Assembly (NCBI RefSeq): GCF_947038635.1
Contig: NZ_CAMQXC010000002.1
Coordinates: forward strand, 1 to 61,273
Reading direction: 5' to 3'
From: an uncultured Cetobacterium sp.
Lineage (GTDB): Bacteria; Fusobacteriota; Fusobacteriia; Fusobacteriales; Fusobacteriaceae
Length of the DNA stretch: 61,273 bases
Below, piece after piece: positions 23,726-33,015 of the stretch. A program made the position numbers and the translations under genes. Position 1 is the stretch's first letter, and every line of letters starts with the position of its first letter. Below the pieces are notes generated by a model. It made no database searches and was not told the origin of the DNA. It saw only the letters and a program-made list of their open reading frames with translations.

Positions 23726-26563
23726 ATGAAAAAGTATAGATTTCTACTACTTCTTTTAGCTCTACATGGAACAAAAGTTTTTTCTCAAGATAAAGGGCTA
23801 ATTTTTTGGTCAGACTTTATGTATTTTAAAAACCAAGAGGAAGACTATTATTTAAAAAATGGATCTTTATATTCGAGAAAAGAGATTGAATTACCACCAC
23901 CAATAGTTCCTCCAGTAGATCCACCAATAAGTCCCCCGATAGAGCCTCCAGTAGAACCCCCAGTAGAACCCCCAGTAAAACCACCCATAGATCCACCCAT
24001 AACACCACCAGTGGAGCCGCCAATAAAACCACCAATAGCAGTGCCTCCTATTGTAAAGCCAGTAGAACCCCCAGTGAAGCCTCCTACACCGATTCAACCA
24101 ATACCAGATCCAATAGTACCAGATCCACCAAAACCAACAGTTGAGAAATATATTTTTTATAATAATGTGTTTTATGAGGGGACTGATTTAAAAACTGGAA
24201 GTTCACCATTAGGTGGTGATTTAACAGTAGATATGTCTAATAAAATAGGAATGGGAAGTATTAAGGAAGGTTACACAATAGAAAATGAAAATACAATATC
24301 TTTAAATAGACTTCCAGAAATTCAAACTTTAGTGGGAATGCAAGGTTCAAATGGAGGAACTATAATAAATCAAAATAGTGGAGTTATAAATATTGAATCT
24401 TATGGTGGAATAGGAATGAGTATATTAAATTCAGGATATGCAGAGAATAATGGAACAATAAATGCAATATTACCAATATCAAATAATACAGTAGCAATTC
24501 AACTTCGTAAAAATGGAAATGGTATAAATAATGGAACAATAAATCTGTATAATTCATATACAGTTGGAGCAACAGTTGAAAATGGAAGTTTTATAAATAA
24601 AGGTAATATTTTAGGAGCTGCAAGGTATGCTATGGCTACCCTAGGAAGTGGAAGTGTGGAAAATTCATCTACTGGAAATATATCTCTATTAGGAGTTTTT
24701 GCAGGAATTTATGTAAGTGGTGGAGGAAGTGGAGTAAATAATGGAGCAATAACAGTTTTAGATGGAAATTCGGCAATGATGACAACAAATGGAAGTATTA
24801 TAAACAATGGAACAATAACAATGAATACTCCAAGTTATAACAATGGTAACAATACGATGGAAATACCTAGTGGTGCAATGTTTATAAATGGATTTGGAAC
24901 AGCTATTAACTCGGAGTCAGGAGTTATAAATATAGGAACACCAACTAGTTTAATGAGGGCAACTAATGCAATGACAGGAGAGGGGGCTGTAGTTTTAGAA
25001 AATAGTGGAACAATAAATATGTATACTAATACTGTAACTCCTGGTTCAATATTAACGACAGATTTTGCTTATTTTTTAACTGAAGGAGCTATTGGTAAAA
25101 ATATGCCAACTGGAGTTATAAATTTAGGTGAATATGGAATGGTTAATTATGGAGGAACTGTATATAACTGGGGAGTTATAAATAAAGAGGAGACTAATAC
25201 TCAAAGCCTATCTTATAATGGAAAGTTGGTTATGGAAAGTGGTGGAAGTATAAATACTTCTAAATCTCAAATGTTAGAAACAATTGTAATAGGAAGAAGT
25301 TATGTGGGAAATCACTATGTAGATTCAGGAGTTTTAAATTTACACTCTTCAATTACAAGTAATTTTGAAGAGATAAAAAGCAAAAGTAAACTATATGAAG
25401 TGATTGAAAATAATGGAGTTTATGAGTTTAAAAGAAATAGTTTTGAGATATTAACAGATGATGTTTTGGCAAAGTATTTAGAAGATGTTTATTACGACTC
25501 GAATAACTCTACAAAAAATGAACTTTTTGATATACTTACATCTTCAGAAAGTGGAGCACAATTTGAGTGGTATTTAGATGAAATCTTTGGTAGAGGTTAT
25601 TTTCCATCTTTAATGTATCAAACAAATGATGCTATTGTATTTACAAATGAAACTATTTTAAATCAAATATCCGAAAAGACTCAAGCAACAAATAAAGAGA
25701 GCTATATTTTTGGTTACTCTTTTGAGAAAATGAAAAAAGATGGATACGAAAATATATTAGGATATACAGATGAGTTAAATAGTTTCTTTATAGGAAAAAA
25801 CTATCCAATAAAAGAGAGCTTAAGCTCTGGATGGATTTTAAGTTATACTCGATTGGATTCTAAATTTAAAGATAATAAAGGAAAAAGAGAGGACAATATG
25901 TTCCAAGGAACAGGGTATTTAAACTACAATAAAGATGCTGTAAATGCTTTTGGAAGCTTTTTTGCAGGATATTCTAAAGGGAACTTAGATAGAAATGTTC
26001 AGTTAGGTTATTTAGATTATAACGAGGATTTCACAGATATAAGTTTTGAAAGTTTAAATGAAAGTTTAAGTTCAGATATTAAAAACTATTATGTAGGAGC
26101 TTTAGGAAAAATATCTAAAAAATATGATTTTAATTTCATATATTTAGAACCAGTTGCAAGAGTTGAAAGTGTTGGAATATTTCAAAGAGATATAAGTGAA
26201 AGTGGAGGAACTTATAGTTTAGAGCTAGATAATCTTAACGGAGTTTTAAGTAGTGGATACGTTGGAACAGGGATAGGAAAGGTATTTACTATTGGAAAAG
26301 GTGCTTTAAATATGGCTTTAAATTTAGGAGTTAAACAGGAACTTAATAGTTTAGATGATACAGTTAAATTTAAAGTAAATAGTTTAGGTAGTGAGAGTGG
26401 AGAGATAGATTTGAAAAATAAAAATAGATTTTCTAAAGAGGTTGGAGTGAGAACAGAAGTTGGAAATCTATGGGATGGACTATCTTTATATGGAGAGTAT
26501 AAGTATATATTCTCAGAGGATAACTCTTGGAAAGTTTCAGGAGGAGTAAGAGTTAAATTTTAA
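23726..26563 (+). CDS. Type V autotransporter with polyproline stalk
   Basis: A 945-residue secreted protein. Residues 1-20 are a signal peptide (KKYRFLLLLLALHGTKVFS). Residues 57-137 are a polyproline tract built from a four-residue PP[IV]x period. Residues 145-570 carry repeated NNGTIN/NxGVIN motifs of a right-handed beta-helix passenger. Residues about 660-945 form the autotransporter beta-barrel, ending in GGVRVKF with the C-terminal phenylalanine needed for outer-membrane insertion. I prefer the ATG at 23726, eight bases after AGGAG; 23720 is an alternative, and the frame to 23558 would start upstream of the transcription start. Role: probably adhesion or surface interaction; the ligand is unknown. 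Confidence 0.88.
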   Translation: MKKYRFLLLLLALHGTKVFSQDKGLIFWSDFMYFKNQEEDYYLKNGSLYSRKEIELPPPIVPPVDPPISPPIEPPVEPPVEPPVKPPIDPPITPPVEPPIKPPIAVPPIVKPVEPPVKPPTPIQPIPDPIVPDPPKPTVEKYIFYNNVFYEGTDLKTGSSPLGGDLTVDMSNKIGMGSIKEGYTIENENTISLNRLPEIQTLVGMQGSNGGTIINQNSGVINIESYGGIGMSILNSGYAENNGTINAILPISNNTVAIQLRKNGNGINNGTINLYNSYTVGATVENGSFINKGNILGAARYAMATLGSGSVENSSTGNISLLGVFAGIYVSGGGSGVNNGAITVLDGNSAMMTTNGSIINNGTITMNTPSYNNGNNTMEIPSGAMFINGFGTAINSESGVINIGTPTSLMRATNAMTGEGAVVLENSGTINMYTNTVTPGSILTTDFAYFLTEGAIGKNMPTGVINLGEYGMVNYGGTVYNWGVINKEETNTQSLSYNGKLVMESGGSINTSKSQMLETIVIGRSYVGNHYVDSGVLNLHSSITSNFEEIKSKSKLYEVIENNGVYEFKRNSFEILTDDVLAKYLEDVYYDSNNSTKNELFDILTSSESGAQFEWYLDEIFGRGYFPSLMYQTNDAIVFTNETILNQISEKTQATNKESYIFGYSFEKMKKDGYENILGYTDELNSFFIGKNYPIKESLSSGWILSYTRLDSKFKDNKGKREDNMFQGTGYLNYNKDAVNAFGSFFAGYSKGNLDRNVQLGYLDYNEDFTDISFESLNESLSSDIKNYYVGALGKISKKYDFNFIYLEPVARVESVGIFQRDISESGGTYSLELDNLNGVLSSGYVGTGIGKVFTIGKGALNMALNLGVKQELNSLDDTVKFKVNSLGSESGEIDLKNKNRFSKEVGVRTEVGNLWDGLSLYGEYKYIFSEDNSWKVSGGVRVKF
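23894..24136 (+). repeat. Degenerate 12-base tandem repeat encoding PP[IV]x units
   Basis: About twenty consecutive degenerate 12-base units such as CCAGTAGAACCC encode alternating Pro-Pro-Val/Ile-X. Two adjacent PPVEPPVE units are nearly identical, so replication slippage could change the stalk length. Confidence 0.8.
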
Positions 26564-26571
26564 TAGATACT

Positions 26572-26602
26572 TAAGCTAGGTGTTAATTTACCTAGCTTTT
26601 TT
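26572..26602 (+). terminator. Terminator after the autotransporter
   Basis: AAGCTAGGT pairs with ACCTAGCTT, followed by a T-run. The -35 box of the next gene lies inside its right arm. Confidence 0.82.
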
Positions 26603-26615
26603 ATTGTGTTATAAT
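26587..26615 (+). promoter_or_regulatory. Promoter of the choloylglycine-hydrolase-family gene
   Basis: TTTACC (26587-26592) and TATAAT (26610-26615) have a 17-base spacer, with an extended -10 TG at 26607-26608. Confidence 0.6.
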
Positions 26616-26645
26616 ATTCATAATAAAGTTTAGGAGGAAAATGAA

Positions 26646-27737
26646 ATGTTAAAAAAGATAGGGTTACTTTCATGTTTAATAGCTTTTAGTAAAATAGATA
26701 TAGATGCTTGTACAGGGATTTCTCTAAAGACAGAAAATAATAATAATATACAGGCAAGAACAATAGAGTGGTCTAAGAATAAAATAAATAGTCAAATTAT
26801 AATAGAGCCAAGAGGTAAAGAGTATCAGTCACCAATGCCAAATAGAACATTGGGAAAAAAATGGAAGGGAAAGTATGGATTTGTAGGAGCATCTGTTGAG
26901 CATGAATCTTTAATAGGAGAGGGAGTTAATGAAAAGGGATTAAATGCAGGGGTATTTTTCTTTTTAAACTATGGAGAGTTAGCACCTTTTAATGAGAAAA
27001 AAGTAAAAAACTCATTAAATGATATGGATTTAGTAAAATGGATGTTAACGAGTTTTTCCACAGTTGAAGAGGTAAAGGAAGCTATTAAAAAGATAGATGT
27101 TGTACCAATAATAATAGAGAATGGACAACCATCACCAACAGGACACTGGAGAGTATCAGATGCTAAAGGTGGAAATATAGTTATAGAGATTATAAATGGT
27201 GGAGAGTTAAAAATATATGATAATAAGGTTGGAGTTTTAACAAACTCACCAGGATTTGATTGGCAACTTACAAACTTAAATAACTATGTAAATTTAAATT
27301 TAAATGGAAATAAACCAGAGATGTTAGGGCAGCAAAAAATATTTCCAATGGGAGCTGGTTCAGGAATGTTAGGACTACCAGGAGATGTAACTCCACCATC
27401 AAGATTTGTAAGAGCAGCTTTTTATGCAAACAATACTCCAAAAATGGCAGGAAATGAGGAGGGAATAACTCAAGCATTTCATATTTTAAACAACTTTGAT
27501 ATTCCAATTGGAATGACATATGCAGATAAAAATGAAATACCTAAGGATATTACAAGTGCAACTCAATGGACAACAGCTATAAATTTAAATGAAAAGTTAT
27601 TTTACTATAAAACTATGTATAATCAAGATATAAGATTAATAGATTTAAAGAAGATAGATTTTGGAAAGGTTCAATCTCAAGTTCTTCCTATGGACAAGAG
27701 TACGATTCAACCAGTAGATGAGATTTTAATAAAATAG
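26646..27737 (+). CDS. Secreted choloylglycine hydrolase/penicillin V acylase family protein
   Basis: A 363-residue Ntn-hydrolase of the PF02275 family. A signal-like N-terminus ends at DA|CTGIS, exposing the catalytic cysteine C22 as the new N-terminus, the known maturation of this family. Other expected residues are visible in QARTIEW, in LTNSPGFDWQL and in PPSRFVRAAFY. The export signal and GRTxEW-type motif place it with the Gram-negative branch, whose members deconjugate bile salts or hydrolyse penicillin V or acyl-homoserine lactones; bile salts fit a gut bacterium, but substrate is not decided by sequence. AGGAGG lies eight bases before the ATG. A TonB receptor gene follows 75 bases later without an intervening terminator. 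Confidence 0.87.
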   Translation: MLKKIGLLSCLIAFSKIDIDACTGISLKTENNNNIQARTIEWSKNKINSQIIIEPRGKEYQSPMPNRTLGKKWKGKYGFVGASVEHESLIGEGVNEKGLNAGVFFFLNYGELAPFNEKKVKNSLNDMDLVKWMLTSFSTVEEVKEAIKKIDVVPIIIENGQPSPTGHWRVSDAKGGNIVIEIINGGELKIYDNKVGVLTNSPGFDWQLTNLNNYVNLNLNGNKPEMLGQQKIFPMGAGSGMLGLPGDVTPPSRFVRAAFYANNTPKMAGNEEGITQAFHILNNFDIPIGMTYADKNEIPKDITSATQWTTAINLNEKLFYYKTMYNQDIRLIDLKKIDFGKVQSQVLPMDKSTIQPVDEILIK

Positions 27738-27812
27738 TAATAAAAAGTTACAAAGGAACATCTTTTAAATAGTAGTAAATATCTTTAGGGACTATAAAAA
27801 GGGGTTGGGAAA

Positions 27813-29927
27813 ATGAAGATATTAAAGGTTATAACTTTATCTATTATTACTACTATTTGCACTTACTCTCAAGAAAAGGCAATAAAACTAGAAGATTCAG
27901 TAATTCTATCAACTAGTGGGTTTGAAACACCTATTCTTTCAGAGAATAAAAATGTAACACTTTTATTTAAAGAGCAGATAGATAATGGGAATTATAAGAA
28001 TGTAGAGGATGTTTTAAGAGGAGCACCAAATATAATTATTCAAAATACATATTTTGGACCGAAAGTTGATATTAGAGGTAATGGAGAGAAATCGATATCC
28101 AAAGTTAAAATTTTACAAGATGGTATAAGTTTAAATCCCATAGACGATTCTATGGGGACCACTCCTATTAATACAATCTCTTTGAACTCTATTGAGAGGA
28201 TAGAGATTGTTCCAGGAGGAGGAACTGTATTAAATGGATCGGGAAGTTCTGGAGGAGTTGTAAATATTATAACTAAATCCTCTTTGAGAAAGGATTTTTT
28301 AGTTTTAGAAAGTGGAATGCAGTCATATGATTTTAGAAATGCAGGTCTATCTGTAGGACAAAACATTACAGAGGATATATATGGAAACTTTAACTATAAC
28401 TATTTAAAAGGAGATGGTTATAGAGATGGAGATTCAGAGGAAAGCAATAGTTTTAGTGGCGGAATAGATTATCTAATTAATGATAAAAATAGAGTAAAAT
28501 TTCAAATGTCATATTTTGATGAAAATAGAGATTACTCTACACCAGTAGAAAAAAATATATTGGAAATAGATAGAAAAACCATGGGATTTCCAGTTGTAAG
28601 CAGCTCTAAAAGAGAGGCTTACTCCTTAGATTATGAGTATAAATTTAGTGAGAAATTTACGATTTTAAATACTTTTTACTATCAAAATTATAAAAGAGAT
28701 TTTACAGAGAACTCTCTTATGGATTATGAGCTTCCAAAACTTGATTATATGCCATTTGATATTATAGGAGAAAATCTACCAGCATCTATGAATGGTAAGT
28801 TTAAAGAGGAAACGAAAGGCTTTAAAACAAGGGGAAAGTATGTATATGACAAAGGAGAGTTTGTTTTAGGATATGATTATAGTTATACAAAACTTTTAAG
28901 AGAGAGTAAAATTCGTGCTAGTGGAGAGTTTTTTCCTAAAACTAGACCAACTTTAAAAATAAAAGGTGACGTTAGGGTAGATCTTAAAAATGATATTTTT
29001 AAGGAAACTAATGCTGTTTATGGATTTAATAGGTATAACTTAACAGAGAGATGGGAGTTTATTTTAGGAGCTAGATATGAGCACTCAAGATTTGGAGGAG
29101 ATAGAGATAGTGAAACAGAAGTAATCTCTATGAGTAAAATTAATCAATATAGAAGTTTTGATGATGAGGAACAAAGTGATAACTATGCTTTTGAAATAGG
29201 GACAAACTATAGGTATAGTGATTCAGGAACTTTTTATACAAGGTATGAACGAGGTTTTACATCGCCACTTCCTGGACAGATAACAGATAAAGTAGATATG
29301 AAATATCTGAGTAATAATCTAAAATCTGAAACTTCAGATAACTTTGAAATAGGAACTAGAGATTTTATAGGTGATACTTTTATAAATATGACATTATTTT
29401 TAACATTTACTCATGATGAGATAATGTTGATACAAAAAAATTCATATAATCCAGCTATAAAAGAGTGGCAATATAAGAATTTAAATGAAGTTAGAAAGTT
29501 TGGAGGAGAGGTATATTTAGAGCAATACTTTGAAAAATTAACAACTTATCAATCTTTTTCCTATGTAAATACAAAGATAACAAAAGGATTGTATAGTGGT
29601 GAGGAGTTGCCTATGGTTCCTAAAGGAAAGATTATTTTAGGAGCTGGGTATGAAATAACAGATAAAATAAAAACCAATATTAATTTTAATCTTATTGGAA
29701 ATTATACAGTTAAAGAGTATGGAAAAGATAATACTCCAATTGATACAAAGGTTAGTAGCTATAACTACACAGATATTATGATGACATATAAAGTTACTGA
29801 TATGTTAGCTATAAGTTTTGGAATAAATAATGTATTTGATCAAAAGTATAATTATGAAGAGTATAGTAAAACTGCAATACCAGCTCCAGGAAGAAATTAT
29901 TTTATTTCAGGAAAATTGTATATGTAA
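27813..29927 (+). CDS. TonB-dependent outer-membrane receptor
   Basis: A 704-residue receptor with signal peptide (MKILKVITLSIITTICTYS), a plug domain at about 30-155 (VEDVLRGAPNIIIQNTYFGPKVDIRGNG; ISKVKILQDGISLNP; SIERIEIVPGGGTVLNGSGSSGGVVNIITK) and a 22-strand-type barrel with the conserved late motif FGINNVFDQKYNYEEYS and PAPGRNYFISGKLYM at the end. It would import an iron chelate, cobalamin or another ligand using TonB energy. Its place right after a secreted choloylglycine hydrolase, with no terminator between, suggests co-transcription. The ligand is unknown. Confidence 0.9.
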   Translation: MKILKVITLSIITTICTYSQEKAIKLEDSVILSTSGFETPILSENKNVTLLFKEQIDNGNYKNVEDVLRGAPNIIIQNTYFGPKVDIRGNGEKSISKVKILQDGISLNPIDDSMGTTPINTISLNSIERIEIVPGGGTVLNGSGSSGGVVNIITKSSLRKDFLVLESGMQSYDFRNAGLSVGQNITEDIYGNFNYNYLKGDGYRDGDSEESNSFSGGIDYLINDKNRVKFQMSYFDENRDYSTPVEKNILEIDRKTMGFPVVSSSKREAYSLDYEYKFSEKFTILNTFYYQNYKRDFTENSLMDYELPKLDYMPFDIIGENLPASMNGKFKEETKGFKTRGKYVYDKGEFVLGYDYSYTKLLRESKIRASGEFFPKTRPTLKIKGDVRVDLKNDIFKETNAVYGFNRYNLTERWEFILGARYEHSRFGGDRDSETEVISMSKINQYRSFDDEEQSDNYAFEIGTNYRYSDSGTFYTRYERGFTSPLPGQITDKVDMKYLSNNLKSETSDNFEIGTRDFIGDTFINMTLFLTFTHDEIMLIQKNSYNPAIKEWQYKNLNEVRKFGGEVYLEQYFEKLTTYQSFSYVNTKITKGLYSGEELPMVPKGKIILGAGYEITDKIKTNINFNLIGNYTVKEYGKDNTPIDTKVSSYNYTDIMMTYKVTDMLAISFGINNVFDQKYNYEEYSKTAIPAPGRNYFISGKLYM

Positions 29928-29930
29928 ATT

Positions 29931-29964
29931 AAAAAGCTGAAGATTAATCTTCAGCCTTTTTTTT
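29931..29964. terminator. Bidirectional terminator
   Basis: GCTGAAGATT and AATCTTCAGC form a perfect stem flanked by A5 and T8. It separates the convergent TonB receptor and J-domain genes. Confidence 0.85.
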
Positions 29965-30985
29965 ATAGTTTAAAAAACTTTTTAACTTTTTCTATAAAGC
30001 TAGTTTTAATTTTTCTATTTTTATCTTTTAGTTTTTCATCAAACTGCTTAAGTAGAGTTTTTTGTTCTTCATCTAAATCAACAGGAACTTCAATTGTTAT
30101 CTCAGCATAGTGAGTTCCTTTTTTCTTAGTTTTAGGGTTGAAAATTCCATACTCTCTTAATGCAAAACGTTTTCCACTTTGAGTTCCAGCAGGGATTTTA
30201 ATTTTTTTGTTTCCACTTAATGTTGGAACCTCTACTTCTCCACCTAGAGCCGCAGTGTAGTAGCTAACAGGAACTTTACATATAACATCATATCCATCTC
30301 TTACGAAAAGATCATCAGGTTTAATTTTTATATGTATATAAAGATCACCATGAGGACCGCCACTTGTACTAGCATTACCAAATTTAGCTAACTTTAACTT
30401 TTGTCCATCAGCTATACCAGCAGGGATTTTAAACTTTTTCTCTACCTCTTCAGGAGATCCATTTTTTCCAGTACGAGCATATCGAATAGTTTTTTCTCCA
30501 CCTTTAGCTGATTCTTCTAAAGAGATTTCAATCTCCATAGAGAGATCACCTCCAGGTTGAGGACCTCTTTTTCTAGCTCCTCTACCACCAAAGAAAGATC
30601 CGAAGATATCTCCTAAATCTTCATCATTTCCTCCGCCTCCAAACTCATTGAAGTTAAAGTTGAAATTACCAAAGTTAAAATCTTGGTAGTTTTGTCCACC
30701 ACCATATTGACCATAACTTTGAGAACTACTAGGTCCGCCCTGCTCAAAAGCAGCATGACCAAAGTTATCATATTGTGTTCTTTTCTCTGGATCAGACAGT
30801 ATTTGATAAGCTTCATTAACCTCTTTAAACTTTTTTTCAGCTGTAGCTTTTTCAGCTTCACTTGAAGAACTAAATTTGTCAGGGTGATATTTTCTAGCTT
30901 GTTTTCTGTAAGCCTTTTTTATCTCAGCCTCACTGGCATTTTTATTAACTTCTAAAATCTTATAAAAATCCTCTTTTAGAGCCAT
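29963..30985 (-). CDS. cbpA: J-domain co-chaperone, CbpA/type-B DnaJ
   Basis: A 340-residue protein. Residues 5-70 are a J domain with the HPD motif at 34-36. Residues 80-130 are rich in Gly, Phe, Gln and Asn. Residues 140-315 match the DnaJ C-terminal substrate-binding domains. The CxxCxGxG zinc-finger repeats of true DnaJ are absent, so this is the CbpA/DnaJB type. It would stimulate Hsp70 ATPase and hand over unfolded proteins in the cytoplasm. AAGGAGG precedes the ATG. No dnaK or grpE is nearby and no CIRCE element is visible upstream. Confidence 0.9.
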   Translation of the reverse strand: MALKEDFYKILEVNKNASEAEIKKAYRKQARKYHPDKFSSSSEAEKATAEKKFKEVNEAYQILSDPEKRTQYDNFGHAAFEQGGPSSSQSYGQYGGGQNYQDFNFGNFNFNFNEFGGGGNDEDLGDIFGSFFGGRGARKRGPQPGGDLSMEIEISLEESAKGGEKTIRYARTGKNGSPEEVEKKFKIPAGIADGQKLKLAKFGNASTSGGPHGDLYIHIKIKPDDLFVRDGYDVICKVPVSYYTAALGGEVEVPTLSGNKKIKIPAGTQSGKRFALREYGIFNPKTKKKGTHYAEITIEVPVDLDEEQKTLLKQFDEKLKDKNRKIKTSFIEKVKKFFKL

Positions 30986-31191
30986 TCTAGCCTCCTTCTA
31001 TAGTTAAACTATAATTAAATTATTTATATGATTGTATGTTTTACTTTACTAACTTAAGAAAGAAATTCCTTTAGAATTATGAAATAAAAAAATATATAAA
31101 AAATAAAAGAAAAATCCATTTTTTGTAGAAGAAGAGTTACAGAGAGTAAAAAAATAAAACTAACATATATTTAAGGGAAAGGTGAATTACT

Positions 31192-31479
31192 ATGTCTAAA
31201 AAAATAACAGTAGAAAAATTTGAAGCATTTATTTTAGAGTGTGTAAACGAGATGGAAACAGGGGAAAAAGTAATATTTACTAAAAAAGAGATGCCTTTAG
31301 CTAAAGATCACACAATAACTTTAACAAAAGTAGATGATGATAGATACACAGTTATTGAGAAAGGTATTGAAGATTTAGAGTTCTCAAATATTGACTTTAA
31401 TGAGGTTATTAAAGAGTTAATGAAATTAAAAGAAAAAGAGTTTGGAGATTGCGAACACTTCTATGCTCATAAAGCATAG
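31192..31479 (+). CDS. Small hypothetical protein
   Basis: A 95-residue, charged, soluble protein with no signal peptide. I do not recognise a domain. The predicted pattern is alpha/beta: a helix at 7-20, a strand-loop region to 60 (DHTITLTKVDDDRYTVIEKG), then a long Lys/Glu-rich helix, ending in CEHFYAHKA. It is a monocistronic gene with its own terminator, which supports it being real. Confidence 0.65.
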   Translation: MSKKITVEKFEAFILECVNEMETGEKVIFTKKEMPLAKDHTITLTKVDDDRYTVIEKGIEDLEFSNIDFNEVIKELMKLKEKEFGDCEHFYAHKA

Positions 31480-31487
31480 TAAAAGAT

Positions 31488-31521
31488 AGGGCTAGATAAA
31501 AAATTTATCTAGCCTTTTTTA
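31488..31521 (+). terminator. Terminator after the 95-residue protein gene
   Basis: GGCTAGATAAA and TTTATCTAGCC form a perfect stem followed by T6. Confidence 0.83.
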
Positions 31522-31560
31522 TTGCTCTAAAATTATTATTTTATTTGAAGGAGACCAAAA

Positions 31561-31580
31561 AATCATTTTGTATAATGATT
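31561..31580 (+). promoter_or_regulatory. Palindromic -10 region ahead of cfa
   Basis: AATCATT-N6-AATGATT is an exact inverted repeat whose centre holds TGTATAAT, the probable -10 box, 30-40 bases before the cfa start. Confidence 0.4.
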
Positions 31581-31609
31581 CGTAAAAATAATAAAATAGG
31601 AGGATAGAG

Positions 31610-32728
31610 ATGGATTCTAAAAAGGCAATTGAAAACTTATTAAACTTTGCAGATGTTAAAATTAATGGAGAGAGAGATTGGGATATTTTAGTGAATGACG
31701 GTTATTTTTATAGTCAAATATTAAAGGAAGGGTCTTTAGGTTTAGGAGAGGCATATATGAATAAACTTTGGGATTGTAAGCAGTTAGATCAGTTTATCTT
31801 TAATATTTTGAGAGCTGATTTAAAAAGTAAATATGATAAAGAGATTATGTTACTAGCAGCGAAAGAAAAATTAAAAGGAGTTTTTTCATCTCATACAATA
31901 AATAGTTGTAAAAAAGACATACATCATCATTATGATATAGGAAATGATCTTTTTGAAAAGATGTTAGATGAAAGAATGGTTTATAGTTGTGGATATTGGA
32001 AAGATGTAGAAAGTTTAGAGGCAGCACAAGAACAAAAGTTAGATTTAATCTGTAAAAAAATTGGATTAGAACCAGGGATGAGACTTTTAGATGTAGGGTG
32101 TGGATGGGGATCTTTTATGAAATATGCTGCTGAAAAGTATGGAGCTATTTGCACAGGAGTAACTTTATCTAAAGAGCAGATAAAACTTGGAGAAAAGCTT
32201 TGTGAAGGTTTACCTGTAAAGTTTTTATATAAAGATTATAGAGAGGTAAAAGAAGAGCAATTTGATAGAATTGTTTCTATTGGAATGTTTGAACATGTGG
32301 GGCCAGAAAATTACAAAATTTATATGAAAAAAATGAATGAGTTATTGAAGGATGATGGGGTGTTTTTATTACACACTATAGGTGGATTAGATTCAGGAAA
32401 AGGAACAGACCCTTGGATAGCTAAATATATATTTCCAAATGGTGCAATACCAAGAATAAAGGCTATTGGAGAAGCTATGGAAGATAACTTTTATATGGAG
32501 GATTGGCATGATTTTGGTCCAGATTACGATAAAACTTTAATGGAATGGCATAAAAGATTTTTAAAAAACTGGGATAGTATAAAAGAAAACTATGATGAAA
32601 GGTTTAAAAGAATGTGGGAATACTATATTTTAGCTTGTGCGGGAGCATTTAGAGCTAGGGATTTAGCTCTTTGGCAAATTGTAATGACGAAAAAAAGAGT
32701 AGAAAAATTAGAATGCCGTTTTTCTTAA
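31610..32728 (+). CDS. cfa: Cyclopropane-fatty-acyl-phospholipid synthase
   Basis: A 372-residue SAM-dependent enzyme. HHHYDIGNDLFEKMLDERMVYSCGYWKD (about 103-130) and the SAM-binding LLDVGCGWGSFMKYAAEKYGA are signatures of the Mycolic_acid/CMAS family; EHVGPENYKIYMKKMNELLK and YIFPNGAIPRI follow. It adds a methylene bridge to unsaturated acyl chains of membrane phospholipids, a stress adaptation. The protein is slightly shorter at the N-terminus than E. coli Cfa but has the small N-terminal domain. AGGAGG precedes the ATG. Confidence 0.92.
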   Translation: MDSKKAIENLLNFADVKINGERDWDILVNDGYFYSQILKEGSLGLGEAYMNKLWDCKQLDQFIFNILRADLKSKYDKEIMLLAAKEKLKGVFSSHTINSCKKDIHHHYDIGNDLFEKMLDERMVYSCGYWKDVESLEAAQEQKLDLICKKIGLEPGMRLLDVGCGWGSFMKYAAEKYGAICTGVTLSKEQIKLGEKLCEGLPVKFLYKDYREVKEEQFDRIVSIGMFEHVGPENYKIYMKKMNELLKDDGVFLLHTIGGLDSGKGTDPWIAKYIFPNGAIPRIKAIGEAMEDNFYMEDWHDFGPDYDKTLMEWHKRFLKNWDSIKENYDERFKRMWEYYILACAGAFRARDLALWQIVMTKKRVEKLECRFS

Positions 32729-32831
32729 AAAAAGTGATAAAATTTTTTTTAAAATGACATTTTTTTTCATTAAAATAGAGTACTATAAGAGCAAGACTAT
32801 TTTACTAAAATCATGGAATTTCAAAAAGTCT

Positions 32832-32978
32832 ATATCCTCTCACACAACCTTAACCAAATTTTTTAGGAATTAAGTAAAACAACATTATAAAAACTTTCAA
32901 ATATAAAGATGTCCCCCGATGTCCTTTATTTAAGAAAAAGAATAAACTTAATAATTATAGTGTGTTGTGAGAGGATAT
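32832..32978 (+). promoter_or_regulatory. Control region of the AraC regulator gene
   Basis: ATATCCTCTCACA (32832-32844) and its exact complement TGTGAGAGGATAT (32966-32978) bracket 121 bases. Inside lie two GATGTCC direct repeats (32908-32914 and 32918-32924) with a 10-base period, one helical turn. This resembles paired AraC-type binding sites with DNA looping. It fills the longest gene-free stretch of the window (32729-33015). Confidence 0.45.
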
Positions 32979-33015
32979 CCAATTTATTGGCTTTAAATAG
33001 GAGGATAGAAAATTA

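Noticed and set aside
23826-24097. Two open minus-strand frames opposite the autotransporter stalk, with tryptophan- and leucine-rich repeats.
   Set aside because: They are the mirror image of the proline-codon repeat and have no ribosome-binding site or plausible protein composition.
23894-24136. Tandem 12-base repeats looked at as a possible CRISPR or intergenic repeat array.
   Set aside because: They have no unique spacers, keep the reading frame throughout and encode a regular PP[IV]x tract inside a gene.
29963-30985. Calling the J-domain protein DnaJ itself.
   Set aside because: The four CxxCxGxG zinc-finger repeats are missing, so it is the CbpA type.
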